From NCBI GenBank assembly GCA_934216375.1, contig CAKQBP010000015.1, positions 1-13,684 on the forward strand: a stretch of 13,684 bases of DNA, written 5' to 3'. Both the position numbers and the translations under genes were made by a program. Origin of the DNA: an uncultured Veillonella sp. (GTDB taxonomy: Bacteria; Bacillota; Negativicutes; Veillonellales; Veillonellaceae). A model generated the notes under the pieces. It worked only from the letters and a program-made list of their open reading frames with translations, was not told the origin of the DNA and ran no database searches. Shown here in pieces: positions 13,054-13,684 of this stretch (position 1 is the stretch's first letter; the number at the start of each line of letters is the position of its first letter).

Positions 13054-13684
13054 ATGCAATTACTTCGGTTGGAATTAAAGGGCTTTAAATCGTTTGCAGA
13101 TAAGACGGTTGTAAAATTCTCACCAGGAATGACTGCCGTTATTGGTCCTAACGGAAGCGGTAAAAGTAATATTACGGATGCCATGAAATGGGTTTTAGGG
13201 GAATCCAATGTTCGTAATTTACGTGGTCAAAAAGCAGAGGATATTATTTTCTCTGGTACGGAAAAGCGCAAACCTATGAGCGCTGCTGAGGTTACACTTG
13301 TGTTTGACAATAGTGACCAACAATTAGATATAGATATGGCTGAGGTAGCCATTACACGCCGTATATACCGCACTGGTGAAAGTGAGTTCCTCATTAATAA
13401 GCGATCTTGTCGTTTAAAGGACATACATCTTTTACTAGCAGATACCGGTCTTGGTAGAGACTCCATGGCTATCATTGGGCAGAACCGAATTGATGCTATT
13501 TTAAATTCTAAACCTGAAGAACGGCGCCTTATCTTTGAAGATGTAGCAGGTATTTCTCGCTTTAAGATCAATAAAGAAGATGCATTGCGTCGTATTGCCA
13601 GTACAGATCGTAATATGGAGCGTGTACGGGACGTAATGGCTACCATTGAAGAGCAACTAGGACCTTTGTCTGAAAAAGCGGAAA
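13054..13684 (+). CDS. smc: Chromosome segregation ATPase SMC (N-terminal part, 3' end outside window)
   Basis: The 210 visible codons are the N-terminal ATPase half-domain of SMC, the coiled-coil condensin that, with ScpA and ScpB, compacts and separates chromosomes. MQLLRLELKGFKSFADKT opens the protein, followed by Walker A GPNGSGKS at 31-38, WVLGESNVRNLRG, and the Q-loop region IIGQNRIDAILNSKPEERR with Q143. The start of the first coiled coil follows (KINKEDALRRIASTDRNMERV). Most of the roughly 1,180-residue protein, including hinge and Walker B, lies beyond the window. AAAGGAGG is 5 nt before the ATG. The rnc-smc order is the Bacillus one with the radical SAM gene inserted. Confidence 0.96.
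   Translation, partial: MQLLRLELKGFKSFADKTVVKFSPGMTAVIGPNGSGKSNITDAMKWVLGESNVRNLRGQKAEDIIFSGTEKRKPMSAAEVTLVFDNSDQQLDIDMAEVAITRRIYRTGESEFLINKRSCRLKDIHLLLADTGLGRDSMAIIGQNRIDAILNSKPEERRLIFEDVAGISRFKINKEDALRRIASTDRNMERVRDVMATIEEQLGPLSEKAE

Noticed and set aside
13478..13500. Unusual Q-loop in SMC (GQN instead of the SQG of Bacillus)
   Set aside because: GQG-type variants are common among bacterial SMC proteins as I recall them, and the key glutamine is kept, so one further substitution is weak evidence.
13227..13646. Leftward ORF opposite smc
   Set aside because: Shadow of the conserved SMC head domain on the other strand.

Overview
The window reads as chromosome of a low-GC, anaerobic Firmicute. 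The best guess is a Negativicute close to Veillonella. That guess rests on the AT-rich base composition, a rubredoxin, a FapR/FabK type II fatty acid synthesis locus, and protein sequences that look like that group. No database search was possible, so the genus is inference.

Layout. Positions 1-1345 hold a leftward pair: a FabK-like flavoprotein followed by a gamma-carbonic-anhydrase-family protein that runs off the left edge. Positions 1346-1893 are an AT-rich non-coding stretch with divergent promoters and several inverted repeats. A single-gene rubredoxin unit follows, with its own promoter and terminator. Next comes a DUF177 (YceD)-rpmF operon with a consensus promoter at 2079-2107 and a strong terminator at 2857-2886.

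The main element is one rightward operon of about 8.6 kb, from roughly 3080 to 11740: fapR, plsX, fabH, fabK, fabD, fabG, acpP, a FabX/UfaA-like flavoprotein, fabF and rnc. Gaps are short or negative, apart from 51 and 77 nt on either side of acpP. The operon ends in an intrinsic terminator right after rnc. A radical SAM gene (Elp3-like core without an acetyltransferase domain) and the first 210 codons of smc complete the window.

How the genes work together. FapR is expected to sense malonyl-CoA and to repress its own operon through a palindrome just downstream of the predicted transcription start. PlsX links acyl-ACP to phospholipid synthesis. FabD loads malonyl groups onto AcpP, and FabH starts chains. 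FabF, FabG and FabK carry out condensation, ketoreduction and enoyl reduction. The dehydratase (FabZ) and acetyl-CoA carboxylase are not in this window. The flavoprotein between acpP and fabF carries a four-cysteine cluster. It resembles the Neisseria UfaA / Helicobacter FabX group that makes unsaturated fatty acids without FabA or FabM, and it is the most interesting gene here. Three members of the FabK/nitronate-monooxygenase superfamily lie within about 9.3 kb. The gene order combines the E. coli arrangement (yceD-rpmF-plsX-fabH-fabD-fabG-acpP-fabF) with the Bacillus arrangement (fapR-plsX-fabD-fabG-acpP-rnc-smc). No mobile elements, CRISPR arrays, tRNAs or rRNAs were seen.
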